Positions 61,387 to 64,000 of a stretch of 64,000 nt of DNA are shown in pieces. The DNA comes from Nectonema munidae (taxonomy: Eukaryota > Nematomorpha > Nectonematoida > Nectonematidae), in contig JAUIRK010000732.1 of assembly GCA_030549495.1 (NCBI GenBank), positions 124,001 through 188,000 on the forward strand. Direction: 5' to 3'. A program made the translations under genes and the position numbers. Within the stretch, counting starts at the first letter, position 1. The number at the start of each line of letters is the position of its first letter. The notes below the pieces were generated by a model, which was not told the DNA's origin, ran no database searches, and was given only the letters and a program-made list of their open reading frames with translations.

Positions 61387-62838
61387 TCACCATTTTTCTA
61401 TTTGAACAAATTCTTTCGCTTTTCTTTTTTTCTTCTTTAAATTCATGGAGATTGTCATCAGAAGAAAGAATATCCATATTGAAGATTTTTCTATATTAAA
61501 CCCAAATATCCAATAACAATAAGCCATTATCATCATTAACCCATACATTCTACAAAACAGTCTAGTGTCTACAGCCATGAAAATCTTCCAAATTTTCTTT
61601 TCTATTTCAGAAAGACCCACAAAGACTAAACTTACACTTTGAAGACTAAATTCCAGCAGACTTGCAAGCATATCAGCTCCAGCTGGAAAGGGCTTAGAAA
61701 TCTCCATATTAAATTTTAGCTTCATAAACGTTTTAATTGTACTCCAAAAAGACCTATTTGTGGATTTCAAAAGTTTTTCAGAGTAAAAAAGGGCTTTAGC
61801 CTGCTTAACTTTAAATTTATAGAACTTAAGAAACTTATAACTAATTTCATCACAATAAGAATTTCTAAATTTAGAGTACAAATAAACTTTTATTTTTTCT
61901 GAGGCCCGAGATTTCCTTGTTAAACCAAGGATTACAAACTTTTGGTGAACTTTTACAAAAGGAAAATTTTTATCATAACAACTTTTAAATAGAAGGAAAA
62001 ATTTATCGAAAGCTGAATTAGGGTCAATTTCTTCAAAAACAGGATTCCAATTAATGGTGTCAATATTTGTAATAAAACTACTGATGTTATTGTGCGAAAA
62101 AATACGCCTATTATAACTATCAGTAATGCGCTTATGAGAAGTATGAAAAAAAGTACATAAGGCCAGATTTGGAAAATGGTCAGAAATATCTGTAACGATA
62201 TTATAAGACCTAACATTAAATACACCGTTTGAAAAGATATTATCAATAAGTGATTGATTAATAAAGTTTGTTCTTGTAGATTTAGTAATTAAAGAAACAA
62301 AATTGTGAGAGATTAATTTATTTAAAGTTCAAACTCTTGAGTACCATAACCAAGTTTTAGTAAATAAATATTGAAATCTCCGACGAGAAAACTATTATCT
62401 GTTATCAATGGCAAAATGATTGAATCCATAAAAAAAAATTGAATTCAGATAACCTACTAGAAGGAGATCGATAAATGCAGAAAACAGTGAATTTAATGTT
62501 ATTTAAACGAAAAGATGCAGACAGGGATTCAAAAGAATTAAACGAGCAATTTCAAATTTTTCGAAATCTAAACAATGAGAGAAAAACAATCCTACACCAC
62601 CACCTCTAGAGTCTCTTTTAGCATACTTGAAAGAATAATTAGCTAGTTGAGGGAAAGAGCCTTCAAAATTATTCCATATTTCACTTACAACTATAATATC
62701 GAAAGAAAAACTAAACTGCTCCAATAACAATTCAAGATAGTCATAATTTCTACTTAGACTTCTAATAATTAAATGAAATAGCCTAAGATCACTATGAGAA
62801 CAAGGCAACATCGAGATGATGGTCATTTGGATCATCAA
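61387..62838 (-). mobile_element. LINE endonuclease and linker half, inverted
   Basis: Minus strand: IRSLSRNYDYLELLLEQFSF, DIIVVSEIWNNF and AKRDSRGGGVGLFF (62838-62560) are the start of an AP-endonuclease domain; 62246-61953 and 61881-61387 give a decayed second half and a linker (SKFRNSYCDEISYKFLKFYK, KVKQAKALFYSEKL, RSFWSTIKTFMK) that normally precedes the RT. It ends exactly where the plus-strand RT half ends. Several frame breaks. Confidence 0.68.
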
Positions 62839-62879
62839 ATCTCAATCAATGATATTTTCACAAAGGCTGTTTCCGTTCA

Positions 62880-63265
62880 ATGATTCAGTTCTACTCATTA
62901 GCTAATTCAAAACTGTTCGATCACCTCTCAAATTCAGCATCAAATGACCTATATTTGTCAAAAACCAAGCAAAGTGAACTCATTTCATGTCTGGCAACTA
63001 TGATTCCAAAGAAGATTTCTGATGAAGTTAAAGCAAAGATTTACTCGGTTATTTCGGATGAAACCATAGATCTGTCACACAAAACTCAGCTTTCTGTTAC
63101 TGTTACTGTGCGTTACATAAAAAATGGAGAAATAATAGAACTGTTCTTAGAATTTTGAGTCCAGAATCTTTGAGTGGAGTAAACCTTGCCATGGCAATTT
63201 TTCAAGTGATTGAACGTGCTGGTTTAGATCCCACCCACTTGGTTGGACATGGCTATGATATACCA
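62880..63265 (+). mobile_element. hAT element (DUF4371 type) fragment
   Basis: SKTKQSELISCLATMIPKKI, SVISDETIDLSHKTQLSVTV, RYIKNGEIIELFLEF, then in the next frame IERAGLDPTHLVGHGYD. The SDET.D..H..QL and L-V-G-x-G-Y-D blocks are typical. The sequence breaks off after GYD at about 63265. One frameshift around 63155. Confidence 0.72.
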
Positions 63266-63497
63266 TAATAAAAAATACATACTAAAAATACCTTTTGATT
63301 AAAGATATTTTCCTGTCGATTTTTTTCTGTCCCTTCTGTTATTTTAGCAAGTGATATAAAATCAACTAAAAAAATTGATCTTAGCATAAAAAATGAATTA
63401 TTTGAAACTAAATTATCCAAAATAATTCTGTACAAAATTAAAACTAGATTTTTTTTTCTAAAAAAACAAATTTTAATATATAACCCCCACATCTTCT
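63266..63497. other. Short AT-rich spacer
   Basis: No feature seen between the hAT fragment and the C-rich frame that follows. Confidence 0.3.
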
Positions 63498-64000
63498 TAA
63501 ATCATCTCCGATCTCTTCGACCAATTTATTTCCAAGACCACACTCCCTGCTGAACACCTCATAAACTTTCACATATTAAAATCTGATTTTCTACTCACAC
63601 ATTCCACCAATTCAACTCTCTCTCAAATCGCTCACCTTACACCTACTAAAACGCACTCTCAAGCCTCCACTAACAGCACTCAACCCTCTCTCACACAACC
63701 CAATCCAACAGCGAGCGCACCACCTATATTACACACAATCCCTAAACCTAAGAAAACTCTCAATCCAGATATATCAATTATGCTCACACCACTAGATCCA
63801 CCCGAAAATAGAACCGAGAAGCCAACTTAAAAAAAACATAATAAAAAATATGGAAACCCACAAACATCCTATAAACATTAAAAACACGCGAAGCTTATCT
63901 TCAGGAACCCTCCTATTTCAATTCGAAAACAATACACAAAAAGAAATGGCCATAAAATCACTAGCGAACAATGGCATCACCGCACACGACATCCCACCTA
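63498..64000 (+). mobile_element. Probable LINE ORF1 (gag-like protein), running off the window
   Basis: The plus-strand frame from about 63500 to 63830 is Pro/Thr/Ser-rich (SDLFDQFISKTTLPAEH, NSTQPSLTQPNPTASAPPIL, TPLDPPENRTEKPT), and after one frame break continues NIKNTRSLSSGTLLFQFENN, TQKEMAIKSLANNGITAHDI to the edge. The R-x-x-(S/N)G-x-L-(L/I) strand resembles the gag-like domain of jockey-clade ORF1 proteins. Base composition is C-rich, unlike everything around it, which suggests a recent arrival. The domain call is tentative. Confidence 0.42.

Overview
This is AT-rich nuclear DNA from an animal, most likely an invertebrate. The evidence is spliced genes with GT-AG introns of two sizes (about 50-200 bp and 1-8 kb), three animal signalling or trafficking genes, and dense old transposons (hAT, piggyBac, Tigger/pogo, IS630/mariner, two or three LINE lineages, tRNA-derived SINEs). 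I cannot place the species. The mix of tiny and huge introns would suit an arthropod such as a copepod, but other invertebrates are possible.

Layout. (1) 1-9665, plus strand: the 3' part of a diacylglycerol kinase theta-type gene, with eight exons from 2174 to 9665. Its 5' exons lie before the recognised part, probably outside the window, and its last exon sits about 5.6 kb away beyond a 3-kb hAT-like element (5488-8473) with a perfect 8-bp target duplication. (2) 10545-35656, minus strand: a complete mTOR kinase gene of six exons, rebuilt here to 2434 codons. Its final exon is 6.5 kb and five small 5' exons are spread over 18 kb. Introns 1, 2 and 5 are filled with transposons. (3) 35657-40472: intergenic, with an inverted pair of SINEs and hAT and LINE debris. 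(4) 40473-58276, plus strand: a complete Rab35-type small GTPase gene of six exons (212 codons), ending in a CCG prenylation motif. Its intron 3 holds a 5.4-kb TTAA-flanked element with two arrays of about 150-bp repeats and a nested Tigger. (5) 58277-64000: LINE and hAT remnants, including a LINE whose reverse transcriptase half is inverted relative to its endonuclease half, and a LINE ORF1-like frame running off the end.

How the genes relate. DGK and mTOR are convergent (880 bp between stop codons); mTOR and Rab35 are divergent. DGK makes phosphatidic acid, which in mammals binds the FRB domain of mTOR, and the FRB contact residues are conserved here. Any functional reason for their proximity is inference. 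All exon structures were joined by hand from reading phase, splice sites and remembered family sequences, without transcripts or searches.
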